A stretch of DNA of 64,000 nt from the NCBI GenBank assembly GCA_001557505.1, contig LSAX01000010.1:1178001-1242000 (forward strand). The letters run 5' to 3'. Positions 34,249 to 45,479 of the stretch are shown here, piece after piece. Numbering within the stretch: position 1 is the first letter of the stretch; the number at the start of each line of letters is the position of its first letter. Below the pieces are notes generated by a model. The model searched no databases, had not been told where the DNA came from, and saw only the letters and a list, made by a program, of their open reading frames with translations. The translations under genes were made by a program, and so were the position numbers. This DNA comes from Reticulascus tulasneorum. Taxonomy: Eukaryota; Ascomycota; Sordariomycetes; Glomerellales; Reticulascaceae.

Positions 34249-34678
34249 CGATAGGCAGTCGGAGCCTACGATCCGAATATCGAAGAAAAAACCTACTAGG
34301 GCAAGATATCTTGAATCTCCTAGGGTTCGCTTGGTTGGTGTGCGAGTAGGAACAAGGACAGGGACAGACAGTTGACTTGATACCATATGTAGTGCAAAAG
34401 AGACATAGATGGCCAGACCAGACATTTCACCGCGCGATCGAAGAGCTTGAAGTTTGATTCTCTTTTTCTAACTGGAAACGTAATTATGTCTCCAATCCAA
34501 GCATAAGCCAGTTTCTTCTGCAAAGCATTTTAGGGCAGTGAGGCATTTCCTGAACTGCACGCTTCCATGCGTGCGTATCGGCTATTTCTAACAAAGAAAC
34601 CCGAGGAACTCCCCGACCGATCTGTGGCCTTGTCTACCGCAACGGTTGAACGCCTGTCCCATGCAATATGCTAGCAAT
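34249..34678. other. Convergent intergenic region of PUS7 and SSL2
   Basis: 430 bp of 3' flanking sequence. I see no gene or RNA signal. Confidence 0.5.
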
Positions 34679-37147
34679 TTATTTGTTGGCCCTCCTTTCC
34701 TTCTCCCTTGCAATCTTCTTGAAGAACCCGCTGCTTTCCTTCTTGCCCCTCTTCATGCTCATCTTCTTGTTGTGCTCAATATACGCCATGTCCTGGCCTC
34801 CAGAGAGCTCGCCCAGAGTCCCCGCTGTCCGCCTGACACCCTTCTTTTTCTTCTGCCTCCTGCCCATGGTTCCAGTGTGGAAGAGGTCGTCAATAATCTC
34901 CTCCTCATCCATCGTCTCGTTTTCGACCAAGACCTTCTGGAGTAACTCCCGTCGATCGATGGCCGTGGCGAAAGCCAAGCCGGGGGTCTTCTCGATGTTG
35001 GCGAGCTGAGTGATGACCTTGAAGGCATACCCCTGATCCACGAGGAAGGCTTGGCGTTTGGACGAGTAGTACATCTCTTGTGTATCCTTGGAAACGAGGG
35101 AGTAGAAGAATGCGTTGAAGCCTTCGTCGTTCCTACGCTTGGCCCTAAGAATTCGTCCCAACCGCTGGGCCTCCTGACGACGGGAACCATAGTGGGAGGA
35201 GATTTGAATAAGACAGGTAGCTTCTGGCAGATCGAGAGACGTATCACCAATCTTTGACAGAAACAGTGTGTTGACTTGAGGATTGTGTTGGAAATTCTCC
35301 AGCACCTGCAGGCGCTCTGCTTGTCCGGTACCGCCATAGATGTACGCCTTGCCGAGTTTAAGAGCATACGCCTTCAACGCATACACGTTGTCTGAGAAGA
35401 CGATAATTTTGTCTCCTCTGGACTCGTGATAGTTGATGAGATATTGGCAAGCCTGGAACTTGCGGGGATTCATGATGTAGAGCAAAGCACGCTTGCGGGC
35501 AGAGGCCTTCAGATATTCGTCGTAGAACTCTGTGGGCATGGGGCACCACACCTCTGCGCACTGGACCTTGGCAATGTGGCCCTGCTCGGACAGTTCCATC
35601 CAGTTTGCTTCATACAACTTCGGTCCAATGAGGAAGTTGAGATCTGAGATCTTGTCGTCCTCTCTGAGAAGTGTTGCGGTAAGGCCCAGCTTTGAATGTG
35701 TCTTGATGGATGAGGTGACCTTTCGGAAGATGTTCGCAGGTACAACGTGGACTTCGTCAAGCAGCATGAGACCCCACTCTCGTTTCTGGAGGAAGTCCAT
35801 CATCCTTTTGGCGTCGTGCGATCTCTCTCTGGTCTGCGTGACCATGGAGTAGGTGGTGACGATGATACCGGTGTTACCCGTGAATATTCGCCCCTTGGAC
35901 TCAGATGTGAAAGCTTCGATATCCTCCGGCTTGATATTGGACCACTTCAAAAACTCCTGTCTCCATTGGACCACAGACATAGAGCTCGTGCAAAGAACAA
36001 TGATGCCTTTCTTGATAGTGCAAGCAGCCGTTATACCGACTAGCGTTTTTCCAGCACCACAAGGCAGGACAATGATTCCGCTCTTCGCTCGGCCATTACC
36101 GAACATCTTGCTCAGACTCTTCTCTTGATATGGGCGAATCTGCGTGCCCGGCCGCAAGTCGATTTCCAGGTTGGCGTTGGCTTCGTCCTTCCTAAAGTCA
36201 TACTCCTCCAGTACCGGATATTCCAGCTCAAGACACCGTTTCTGGACTGTCTCAACTGCCGAGTCAGGGATTTCGAAGGCGTGAGTAATCTCTTGATCCT
36301 CATCGTCATCGTCATTCAGGGTCGCGTACACCTGATCTTCCCCAACATTCTCGCCATCCTTTCCTCTGTTCTGTTGTTCCGCCTGTCTTACACCGGCAGC
36401 ATTCGTCGTTCCTGGTATGACGAGCGGGGCCTGCTTCGGTGCAGCGATGGTGGTGATTTCCTGGGTGCCATGGACTCGAAGAGGGCCAATAACTGGGTCC
36501 TTCAACAACTTTTGCAGCATTTCCGGGTCGGCACTTTCAACGAAGTATTTGGTATTCTTCAACACGAGCTTCACCTTTCCGAAGCTCTGTGTGCACCCAT
36601 CGATGAACCGTCGAATGCTATCGGGCAAAGGCATCTTGAGGAATCTGTCGAGCGTATTGATAATATCTTCTGGTGACAGACCCACGGATACCGCGGCGTA
36701 CAGGCTGTGGGTAGTCAAGGCGTACTCGTGCAAGAACAACGGCCGAGATTGAGGCTCTGCAATGGTGATCAAAAAGTCCTGTGCCTGCGCTGCCAGAGGA
36801 CTGAAGCTTTCCAGTATGATACGGCCCTTCTCTGGATCGATCCATAGAGGCCGGTTCTGGTAGTCGGGTTTCAGTTGAAGGTAAGAGAAGTCTCGTTTGC
36901 CGAAGATATGTGACAGAGGTTCGTGACCGTTCGCTCTCGGCTGCTTGAGGTAGCCTCCAACATTAAACTTGCCGACGTTCTTGCCCAGGTTCTCCTCCTC
37001 AGTCTCGCTGAGCGGATCCTCTACCGATTGCTCATCCTCACTAATGATGCTGCTCGGAGTGGCCGCTCCAGGCGTTGACACTTTTGATGATTTTCCCGCC
37101 TTCGCGACACCTGCTGCGGCTCCAGCAGCCTTCCTCTTGGGCGGCAT
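34679..37147 (-). CDS. SSL2: TFIIH helicase/translocase SSL2 (XPB, Rad25)
   Basis: This is the 3'-5' DNA translocase of the general transcription and repair factor TFIIH. It opens promoters and acts in nucleotide-excision repair. It is a single exon of 822 residues when started at 37147 (MPPKRKAAG); the reading frame runs 29 codons further up but looks like leader. A Lys/Ala/Ser-rich tail leads into the N-terminal XPB domain ([16 protein letters not shown]). Helicase motifs are [12 protein letters not shown] (I), LDEVHVVPA (DExH box), [11 protein letters not shown] (III), and in the second RecA domain [14 protein letters not shown] and [10 protein letters not shown]. The C-terminus ends in Lys/Arg-rich sequence, as in yeast Ssl2. 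It diverges from the CHY zinc-finger gene with about 375 bp between starts. Confidence 0.95.
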   Translation of the reverse strand: MPPKRKAAGAAAGVAKAGKSSKVSTPGAATPSSIISEDEQSVEDPLSETEEENLGKNVGKFNVGGYLKQPRANGHEPLSHIFGKRDFSYLQLKPDYQNRPLWIDPEKGRIILESFSPLAAQAQDFLITIAEPQSRPLFLHEYALTTHSLYAAVSVGLSPEDIINTLDRFLKMPLPDSIRRFIDGCTQSFGKVKLVLKNTKYFVESADPEMLQKLLKDPVIGPLRVHGTQEITTIAAPKQAPLVIPGTTNAAGVRQAEQQNRGKDGENVGEDQVYATLNDDDDEDQEITHAFEIPDSAVETVQKRCLELEYPVLEEYDFRKDEANANLEIDLRPGTQIRPYQEKSLSKMFGNGRAKSGIIVLPCGAGKTLVGITAACTIKKGIIVLCTSSMSVVQWRQEFLKWSNIKPEDIEAFTSESKGRIFTGNTGIIVTTYSMVTQTRERSHDAKRMMDFLQKREWGLMLLDEVHVVPANIFRKVTSSIKTHSKLGLTATLLREDDKISDLNFLIGPKLYEANWMELSEQGHIAKVQCAEVWCPMPTEFYDEYLKASARKRALLYIMNPRKFQACQYLINYHESRGDKIIVFSDNVYALKAYALKLGKAYIYGGTGQAERLQVLENFQHNPQVNTLFLSKIGDTSLDLPEATCLIQISSHYGSRRQEAQRLGRILRAKRRNDEGFNAFFYSLVSKDTQEMYYSSKRQAFLVDQGYAFKVITQLANIEKTPGLAFATAIDRRELLQKVLVENETMDEEEIIDDLFHTGTMGRRQKKKKGVRRTAGTLGELSGGQDMAYIEHNKKMSMKRGKKESSGFFKKIAREKERRANK

Positions 37148-37522
37148 GATGGCGGTTCTGCTGAAGTTTGGAGGTCCGAGGTGCGAAGGTTCTGGGAAGA
37201 AATGGCCAAAGACAACGAGACGAGTTGGGGGCAACTTGTAGATGACCGTCTCGGGGATAAGGTTGTTGCCTACCGAAGAGGGCTGTGTTCCACTCCAGGT
37301 GACGCGCCCGGTCGTAAAGGGTGCTTCAACCAGGGGATTTTAGTGGCGGGGTCTAGCGGCGGACCCCGCCAAATTTATCAGCATATTCTAGACCTCCAGT
37401 GAATGGAATCGCGAGCATCAGAATTGAACGTTGTGAAATTTTGTATTCTACCAAGAACGGTTCCTGATACGTCCCATCGTGAACCACAGCTATTCGACCT
37501 AGCTTCAAGTCGGTTTGAGATC
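37148..37522. promoter_or_regulatory. Divergent promoter region, SSL2 / CHY zinc finger
   Basis: 375 bp lie between two divergent starts. I see no coding sequence here, so it must carry both promoters. No specific factor site was identified. Confidence 0.5.
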
Positions 37523-38015
37523 ATGTGGTAAGCTATCTAACCAGCTCCTACTAGACATTTAGAATGTAGTCTAACCCATCTCAAGCAAGCACGTCCTCAA
37601 CGCGCAAGTCGCGATTCGTTCTCCTTGCTGTAAGCTTTCCACAGCGCCGAGCAAATGTAGATTTGATTGAGTTATGCTGACGCTGAGCGCATCAGGCAAG
37701 AAATGGTTCGACTGCGCCGAATGCCACGCAGAGCAGGAGAAACACCCTCTGCTCCAGAGCTTTGAGATGACATTCGCCTGCAAAAAGTGCAAAAAGTGCT
37801 TCCGAAAAGACGCCCAGGAGTTCGAAGATGCGGACGAGTACTGCCCTCACTGCGATAATCACTTTATAGTCGAAGCCTTGACACCAAAGGCTGCGATATC
37901 TGTCGAGGGAGAGGATGCGAGAATGGACAGTAGGATGCTGAAGGACAACAGGGTGAAGGAGCACAAGATGAAGACAATATTTGATATAGAAGACGACGCA
38001 GACAAGCTGGGCTGA
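37523..38015 (+). CDS. CHY-type zinc-finger protein (HOT13-like)
   Basis: A 122-residue CHY zinc-finger protein. Exons are 37523-37527 (only 5 nt), 37586-37629 and 37696-38015. The junctions rebuild MCKHVLNAQVAIRSPCCKKW, supplying the Cys-x-His start and a Cys-Cys pair that the long ORF alone lacks. Further zinc ligands are FDCAECHAE, CKKCKKCF and EYCPHCDNHF. Fungal relatives include Hot13 of the mitochondrial intermembrane space, which acts on small Tim proteins, but many CHY proteins have unknown roles. No targeting peptide is visible. The C-terminus is acidic and charged (residues 80-122). CTAAC branch sites precede exon 2. The model depends on a 5-nt first exon, supported by family sequence. 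Confidence 0.82.
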
Positions 38016-38180
38016 TATGACGCGACACTGGCTCGGGTGGCAAGATGATTTGGCAGCTAGTGACTCTATGAGAAGTTCACGATCCAGACTGGAAGCTGGC
38101 TCTACAGGTGGTAATACATTGATATTTGGCTGGATACCTTTGCAGGCGTCGTCGATTTCCTCAAGACCTCCCAACCCTCT

Positions 38181-39202
38181 TTACTCTTCAGCTTCGCCCG
38201 GCCCTCTTGTCAAGATAGCAGCGGTGCCAGTACCCGGCGTTCGGCCCGTCTTCTTCTTGGCTGCCTCCTCCTGCTTCTCCTGCTCGATGTTCTTGACATA
38301 GTTCTCGATCTCCTCCACAGGAAGCATCTCAATCAGCTTGCCAGGGGCCATAAGCGCGATCTCAATGTTCTTCGCCCCGGTTTGGACCACCTCCAGAAGG
38401 GACTTGATCGCCAGCCGAATGGTTGCCTCACGATCCATCTCCTCCTTGTAGTTTCGCTCGAGGAATTCACGGACGGTCTTGCTGGATCGGCCAATGGCGT
38501 TCGCTTTCCTGTAGGGAGTCAGTCAAGACTTCAGCACTGCATCTAATCTAAATATTGTCTTACCATGCCGAATAAATACCAGAAGGCTCGGTCTGGTACA
38601 GTCTGGGGACCTTGCCGCCGCTGTCGAAGCCCACAATCAAAGTGCTGATGCCAAAAGGCCGGACACCTCCGCTCTGTGTATACCGTTGTTGGACTCCGGC
38701 TACGTATTTCGTCATGTATTCGATGGAAGCAGGGTCTTCAACTGTCAGTCTATGTGACTGTGCCTCCAACCGGGCCTTGTCCACCAGGATTCGGGCATCA
38801 GCGTTCAAGCCGGCAAATGCGAGACAGACGTGAGTATCGAGAAGTTGAATCTTGGAGGGCGTGATTCGAGTATCTTGTAGTTTCATCGCCGATCGCTTCT
38901 CGCATCCAAGGACCACCACATCAGCACCCTTGACGGCTACTGCGCAGGTTCCTAGACATCGTGTGAGCGGCATGGTCACCCGAAGAAAGAGCAGCACGGC
39001 TTACCTCTCTTCACGGCCTCGCCGGCATATTCGACCTGAAAGACGTGTCCATCAGGACTGTCGTGGTGTTAGATAGGAACTGATGGATAGATATTGCAGC
39101 TCACGAACCTGAAAACTATTGGAAGTCGAGTTAGCTGCGGTCAAACACATCTAGAGATTGGGGTAGCTTACCAGACAGCGCTCTGTCGTATCCTGATGCC
39201 AT
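38181..39202 (-). CDS. PRE6: 20S proteasome subunit alpha-4 (PRE6)
   Basis: This is a non-catalytic ring subunit of the 20S proteasome core. Five exons, 39202-39172, 39115-39109 (7 nt), 39057-39005, 38951-38564 and 38508-38181, encode 268 residues. The small exons assemble the alpha-subunit signature [20 protein letters not shown]. Later motifs are [70 protein letters not shown] and [20 protein letters not shown], all specific for the alpha-4/PSMA7 branch. The C-terminus has the usual Lys/Glu-rich tail. It converges with the CHY gene at 165 bp distance. The 7-nt micro-exon is required for the frame. Confidence 0.93.
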
Positions 39203-40925
39203 GATTGTTTACGGCAAAGTTTGTCAATTGATCGTGGTGTAGAGTCTCAGGTCAGAATGGCGGGTGGACGGGGTGTAGAACGTTAGGTGCTGATGTTTGG
39301 CTGCGAGATGAAGAATACAGAGTAGGCTGCAGGTCTGACGAAGCTTCGTAGGTACCTGGCCGGGAAGGCTGAAGAGCTCCTGGAAAGCTCCACAACATGG
39401 CGGCAATTCTCCGGCTAAACTTTATGTCAATGCTTAATCATCATCTAAGTCTAATATGGGTGCAACATCGACTTCCAGTGCAATACTTGGCTTGTAAGTA
39501 GGGACTTCTTGTCTATTGAATTTTTTCCCGGTTTGTCGCGCTTTACAGAAGACTGTAATCACATCTTATATCGTTATGGGCCTCAACTTTTGGGACCGCG
39601 ATTTGACCAACCATCAAAAGGCCCAGCATTTGTCTTGAGGAAGACACTCACGCTACTAGAATCAACTCCATGCTATGAACGTTCTCCTCTATCATACCCC
39701 ATTTCGTAACTTGTCAAAACTTATAGATCCTTGCTATGGTGATCGGAGACGATAAGTGGAATGATCGCCGCCTGTGCAAACTGCACCAAGATCCCTTAGA
39801 TTTAGAGTGGACCGCTTGCTCCATGTGGCTCCATGCCTACCTCCGGCGGCTCAACCATAGCTCACAATATCTTCAAGACAACCTTCATAAATCAAAATAA
39901 ACATATTCCTAACACAAAACAGTCACCCCTTTGGGTGGGTGGTCCAGTTGGTAGTAACAGTCACTTCCCCTTCCTGTGGAAACCTAATTACGATAGAGCC
40001 GATCTCGCCTCGGGACCTTAACCCATCCAAAGGCCAGGATAGTTGCAGGCCGGCTCTCGTGCTAGCTGGTCGCTTTTAATGACTGAGAAAAACACTGCTT
40101 AGACTCTCGCATTGGTTCCGGATTGGTACCCCGGCCCCCCCTCAAAGGTACATCAGAGAGTCGACACGACAAGCAGCGTTTTCGTAGGCTCCGGATTCGA
40201 ATCCGGAGCCGAGCTTTTTGCCTTTTCTTTTTCTGAACTCCTTCGATCTTTGTTAAGCAGCTTGGCATATGCTATATATTTCTCAGTCTTATCTTCTATG
40301 TATTTTAGCTTAAGGATGATATATGAATGCTTGTCATTTTAAGTGAGGTATTGAGTTTTATAAGTCTGTGTATCTTGAATCTATTAGAGATATGTTATTC
40401 TTAACTCTTTCTTATATGTACTGGACCTTTTATAAGCCCTGTATCTTAAAGGCTTTATGTTCTGCTTTAATCTCAGTTATCTTGGTTTCTAATTGTTATT
40501 ACTGTGCTCAAAGAAAGCCTGTTCCTTAGTGCTGCTAGGAATCTCTACTTTCCAAAAGGTCTTACCTAGTGCGAGCTTTTAAACCGAGTACGCAATGGCA
40601 TAGTAGTAGGTATAAAGTTGCCTGTCATGGTAGGAAACAATCCCGATCCTCTAGAGAGCATTCTGGACTTGAAAAATGCGATGCTGTTAACTAGGTAAGG
40701 AGAGATGCAGTCGAACCAGTTCACTCAATTTACACAACATTTGGCAGGCTCATCTAGAACCTCACACAAAAGCGTGCTTACTGCCCATCCCATGCTACAA
40801 ATGTGCTATAATGCCATACCCGTAAGATGCTCGATATCCCCATCCAATGCCCATGCGTCTACCAATACCCCGTCTAACCATCCTAATCATTTGCTACCAT
40901 TTTCCCAAAGAGTCCGGCTCCTGCC
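39203..40925. other. Intergenic, about 1.7 kb, with palindrome and AT-rich tract
   Basis: No protein gene is recognised. The stretch includes an A-box-like word (39940-39951), a 24-bp perfect palindrome (40187-40210) followed by a T run, and a conspicuously AT-rich tract (about 40255-40600). Confidence 0.5.
40187..40210. repeat. Perfect 24-bp palindrome followed by T-rich run
   Basis: The sequence from 40187 to 40210 equals its own reverse complement, centred on TTCGAA. Its middle resembles a pol III B-box (GATTCGAATCC, 10 of 11 to the tRNA consensus). CTTTTT follows at 40214-40219. The arms could form a 12-bp cruciform or a hairpin in RNA. The T-arm geometry is not that of a real tRNA. Confidence 0.9.
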
Positions 40926-42544
40926 CTAAAACTGTCCCAAATCAACCCAAGTCCGACTCTGAAGCACATTCGAAATGTCCTGCCCCTTAGCCACCAGCCT
41001 CAACCTGAAGTTCTCGCACCACATAATCTCCAGCTCCCCGTCTCGCGACGACGCATTGATGTCCTTATAGAACTCCTGGGCGATTGTCAAGGGCGCAACC
41101 AACATGTCCGGCTGGACCGTGACGTTTAGCGCAAAATCCAGTGCTCGGCAGATCTTCGAAGCGAACTCGCGGCGCTGCTGGTACTTTATCGCGTTGATTT
41201 GAAGACTGGCCGGGAGGTCGGGGTACATGTTTGGGTAGTCTTCGATGACGGGCTGGAAGATGACTTGATGTAGGCCCTCTATGCAGCGGTGGAACAGGAT
41301 GGTTGCCATCCAGTAGTAGAGGAACATGATGGAGGAGATCCCGTCTTTGAACGCGAAATTATCAGCAAAGGGGATTTGAGCGTCTGGGATATCGGGCTCT
41401 TCAATCCAGTAGACCAGTGGATGATCTTCTGTTCCTTGACTGGCGAAGTGATGCCATTCGTCGAACTCCCTCTCAATATTCAGGCAGTTGGCCAACAAGT
41501 CCTGGGCTCTGAGCCTGCGAGCCAGCGTCGCAGGATTCGGGAATATCCGATCGGCTCTAGAGAAAATCGACGGTAGGAGGACGATGGCGTCGAACAGTTT
41601 GTCGAAGAGCGACTTGGGATGAAGCTCCCATGGGACTGTCGACCACTCTGGCGAAGATAAGAATGTGTCTTTCCGGTTAAGAAGAGCCAGAGTGGCCTTT
41701 CTGAGCATTAGTCTCTGGTGTCAAATCATGGGTCGGAAACATACTTACGGCGCTGTGTCTATACACCCTGACAAAGAAATGGTGTGCAGGAAATGTTCGG
41801 AAGTGTTCTGGCCCAAGTTTCCTGACTGTGCCCAGTTGACCCGGGTCTATTTTCCAAGGCGGTATTGTATCGTTTGAGGAGAGCGACGAATTCTGCTACA
41901 AATCTATTAGCTTGAGCTCATGGAAACCAAAGTAAGACGCACATCGAAGAGAAAGACACAGAGGCTGTCTGTTGTATCGCCGTTATTATCAACTGGAGAC
42001 AGGTGTATCAGGCACTGGGTGTCCATATCAAACTCGCGATCGTCTGCCATTACTTGCATTTCGAAAGATGAATACGACGGGAAAGAAACTGTAAACTTGA
42101 TAGAACTGTCATCTTCCTTCCCTCGCAATACCTTCTGCAGCTTGGTGTAGAGGGCAGCAATCTGAACCACGTAGACTATGCCCTGATTCGACAATGATAT
42201 GAGGTCATCCCAAGCGGGAGTCAGGGGTTCCGTCGGTATCAACTCGAGCCGTTCTTCGTCATCGGCTTTGGATTTCCCTTTTTTTGACGTCTGCGGGCGA
42301 CGTGGAGGATGGGAGGAGCAGCGGCCGCCATCTTCCGGGGTAGCCATGATGAAGACCATCTCGCGTTCGTAGCCCGCACACTCTCGATTAGAGTCGATGC
42401 ATTTTTTACACTTTGGTCGCTCGTTGCCACACTAGAGCCCGAGCATTAGCTTGAATAGCAGGAGGATAAAACTCCAGTGCTTGCCTTCACCCTCCGAGCC
42501 CTACATGTCTCGCAGCCCTTGTACTTGCCAGGGACTCCAACCAT
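40926..42544 (-). CDS. Zn2Cys6 transcription factor
   Basis: This is a fungal-specific binuclear zinc-cluster regulator of 488 residues. Exons are 42544-42485, 42431-41943, 41895-41749 and 41696-40926. The first two join through a GC-AG intron (AG|GCAAGC donor) and form the complete zinc cluster: CETCRARRVK then CGNERPKCKKCIDSNREC, with six Cys in the C-x2-C-x6-C-x6-C-x2-C-x6-C pattern. The linker is Lys/Arg-rich. The rest is a helical middle-homology/effector domain ending DLGQF (PWKIDPGQLGTV, EHFRTFPAHHFFVRVY, DGISSIMFLYYWMATILFHR). Targets cannot be predicted. It is nuclear by family. It sits alone, without an adjacent pathway. Exon 4's acceptor (AAAG) was chosen to keep phase. Confidence 0.82.
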
Positions 42545-43792
42545 GTTGAGAGAGTTGATATTGCCGGGTATCAAACGTCACGGGAACTGTCTTGCCCATG
42601 GCCAAGCAGCAGAACCGAAGCATTCCAAAGAACGAGAACGGGATTCCTTAGGAAATATAGTAAGTAAAGAAATCAAGGTGTGTTTCAACTAAGACGAAGA
42701 TACACCTCCCTACCTTACGTAGTGCGGGGGTATCGAGCTCATTCATACAACGGTACGGGCACCACACCGATGGTGGTGGGTTAGGAATCAAGATGCAGCC
42801 CTATGATCTCAGACAGCGGGTGCGGGTTAGAGCCCGAATTCGAAGAGCACGGAAATTACGAGACTGGGAATGGAGTGCGGGCGAATAAGGAGGCTGCAGG
42901 ATGCAGGGCGTGGAGAGAACAATATGCCCTCATCTGGTTAGAAGAGACAACTCCCGAGGTCGGGAACCGTTGAATGTCATCATCACGCGTGGGTCGCCCC
43001 CTGAGCCTTACAGTAGTGGGAAGGGGGCATAGAGAGTCATAAAAACCTGCAATCTGACTGCTGTAATCTGTACGATAGAAAGAGTTGGATCTTCCGTAGG
43101 CACAGCTTGGCAGGTGGCCGGTGAAAGCCAGTCGAGTCGCTGCCGAACAATCTCGAAGATCTGCACGTACAGGGGAACGCGCCCGCCAGACGGTTTCGTA
43201 GGGCTGCAGGGATGCAGAAAAGTGCTGGGGGGCGCTGGGCATAGCATTCTCACCTCACCGCAGTCTGGTTGGCTGCGCTGCACGACAGGCTAGTAAAGGG
43301 GCAAATGAGAGCTGAGGATGGAATAGAGCCTGGGTGGGCTGTCAGCCACATGGACGGATAGACCGGTGGGTGGGTGTCACAGGGAATTAACGCCGCGGAA
43401 CCGGCGATAACAACGCGGAAACCACCTTGGCCCTGGCCTTCTGGCTGAAGGGTTTCTTGGGGATTTGGGGGCCGCCGTAACGTGGCGAATTGAAATTTGG
43501 GAGACGGATTAGAAATCGAGGACGAGAAGGGTCTTAGAAATGCGATTTACGATGGTTTGTACAGGCAAGTCTCTGGCATTTCAAATGCGTTTTTCGCAAA
43601 ATGAGTCCGCTTCCGGTCACGAGTCCTTGGGATGCTGAATCCCGCCGGACAAGGCAACATAGTTGAACCAACGTCCGCCTTTCGCCCTTGCGCCGCCGGA
43701 GCGAAACAGGGATTGCTGACGACTTCCAGGGACGCGTCGTCCGGAGATGACAGGAAACGATTCGCAACTCAGGGGTATCGACGTGGCACATA
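42545..43792. other. Intergenic, about 1.2 kb
   Basis: It contains the upstream region of the zinc-cluster gene and the 3' flank of the dehydrogenase. I see only short unsupported ORFs. Confidence 0.45.
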
Positions 43793-45479
43793 TTAGATGT
43801 ACTTATAGGGATTCATGATCCCGTTCTAGTCATCGTCGTCAGCCTTGGTTCAGAAGAAGCCAATAAGAGGGGAAACCTGCCGGATCATAAAGATTCTTGA
43901 TTTGCTTCATCAACCCAATCATCTGGTCGCTTCGGCTGTACCCGATGAACTTCTTCTTAGCGACGCCTAGCCCGTGTTCCGCGCTGATGCTCCCATTTCG
44001 CTTGGCAACCCATTCGTACACGAATGGCTCGAGGACCTTTTCGACTTCGGGATCGTAGCGCCTTGTAGCGATGTTAAGATGGAGGTTGGAATCTCCCATG
44101 TGGCCGTAGCCTACCACGTCAACGACCGGGTACTCGTCCGTCTCGCCTACCAGGCCTGCATCCGCTATTCGGGCCTTCGTTTCCTCAACAAGCTGGTACA
44201 ATTCTTTTAGCGGAATGGAGAGATCGTATTTGTACGTGCCGCCCCAGTGCCCGAGGCACTCGGGGATGCCTTCGCGCCAGCTCCACAAAGCCTTGATTTG
44301 CGTTTCGTCTTGGGCGACAACACCGTCAGAGACCACTTCGTTGGACATGACATCCTCGAGGAACTTCTCAAGCTTCTCATAGTCGTGGTCGCCGTTCGAG
44401 CCGCTGGTCTCTATGAGGCAGTAAAACGGGTGCTCGCCTTCCAAGGGTTTCTTGTTCTGCCTGACGGTATGGACAAGACGTTGACTTGCGCTGTCCATTA
44501 GTTCGAACGCAGACAGAATCTCAGACAACTGTCTCTTTGCCTCCACGAATGCTTTCTGCACCTTTTCGAAAGATTCAAGCCCGAAGAATGCCACATTTAC
44601 AGCCTTTGACCTCTGCGGGCAATGGATGGAAATCTTCGTAATGATCCCAATGGTGCCCTCAGCTCCGATAAACAACTGTTTCAGGTCGTAACCAGTATTG
44701 TTTTTCCTCAATGTACAGAGGTCGTCCACAATGGTGCCGTCGGGCAGAACAGCCTCGAGCCCAAGTACACTCCCGTGCAAGGATCCGTACCTCAACAGTC
44801 GCAGGCCGCCCGCATTGGTGGCGACATTTCCACCGATATGGCAGGAGCCCTTCGCTCCCAAGTCTAGGGGAAAGATATATCCCTTTTCAGCGAGATACTG
44901 GTCGGTCACCTCAAGAATACAGCCCGCATCGGCGACAAGCGTGCCGCTGACCTCGTCAAAAGATCGAATCTGGTTCATGCGACTCAAGCTGATGACGATC
45001 TCATCGAAGATGGGGACAGAACCGCCGACGAGACCAGTGTTGCCGCCTTGGGGCACTACTGCAAGCAGGTTGTCATTACAGTATTTCAAGACCTTACTGA
45101 CCTCCTCTGTCGACGCCGGCTTAAGAACGAGACGAGATTCGCCCCGATACTTGCGCATCCAATCCTCGTTGAAGGGCGATATGTCATCGGTTGCATCTGT
45201 TGTGACACCATCCACCACACCAGAATCGCCCAAGACTTCTTTGAAGTAGGTCACATGTTTCTCTGTCACTTGCGCAAATCGAGAATCTCGTTTAATGTCG
45301 GGGTAAGACGCAGATGTCAACTTGATTTGCTTGAGTCCAGCGGCTGCAGATTGTCTTTTGACTGTGGTGGCGATAGTTCTCACAGAGACTGGCAGCTGGG
45401 CAGTCTGCCTTAGGATACTGATTGACACAGGCCGCCGTGCTGTTCTCAGGACTGGTAAAAGCCGTGATCGGGAGGCCAT
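43793..45479 (-). CDS. DLD2: D-2-hydroxyacid dehydrogenase (D-lactate/D-2-hydroxyglutarate), FAD-linked
   Basis: A mitochondrial flavoprotein of the DLD2/AIP2-D2HGDH group, which oxidises D-2-hydroxyglutarate or D-lactate. Residues 1-40 are Arg/Ser-rich without acids, a good presequence. The FAD-binding PCMH domain has [16 protein letters not shown] and [21 protein letters not shown]. The C-terminal domain has [12 protein letters not shown] and [15 protein letters not shown]. The long ORF ends abnormally ([11 protein letters not shown]). Splicing 43880-43826 as a GC-AG intron gives exons 45479-43881 and 43825-43793 and the conserved end [15 protein letters not shown], 543 residues in all. Using the nearby GT instead would yield an unrelated tail. 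Enzyme identity is firm. Which substrate is preferred is not decidable here. Confidence 0.9.

Noticed and set aside
33442..34425. 327-codon ORF antisense to the 3' part of PUS7
   Set aside because: It mirrors a strongly conserved coding region, has Ser/Cys/Leu-rich shadow composition, and resembles no family.
40110..40220. Possible tRNA gene around the TTCGAA palindrome
   Set aside because: The base before the T-loop is A, giving a mismatched T-stem; no D arm or anticodon arm at proper distance.
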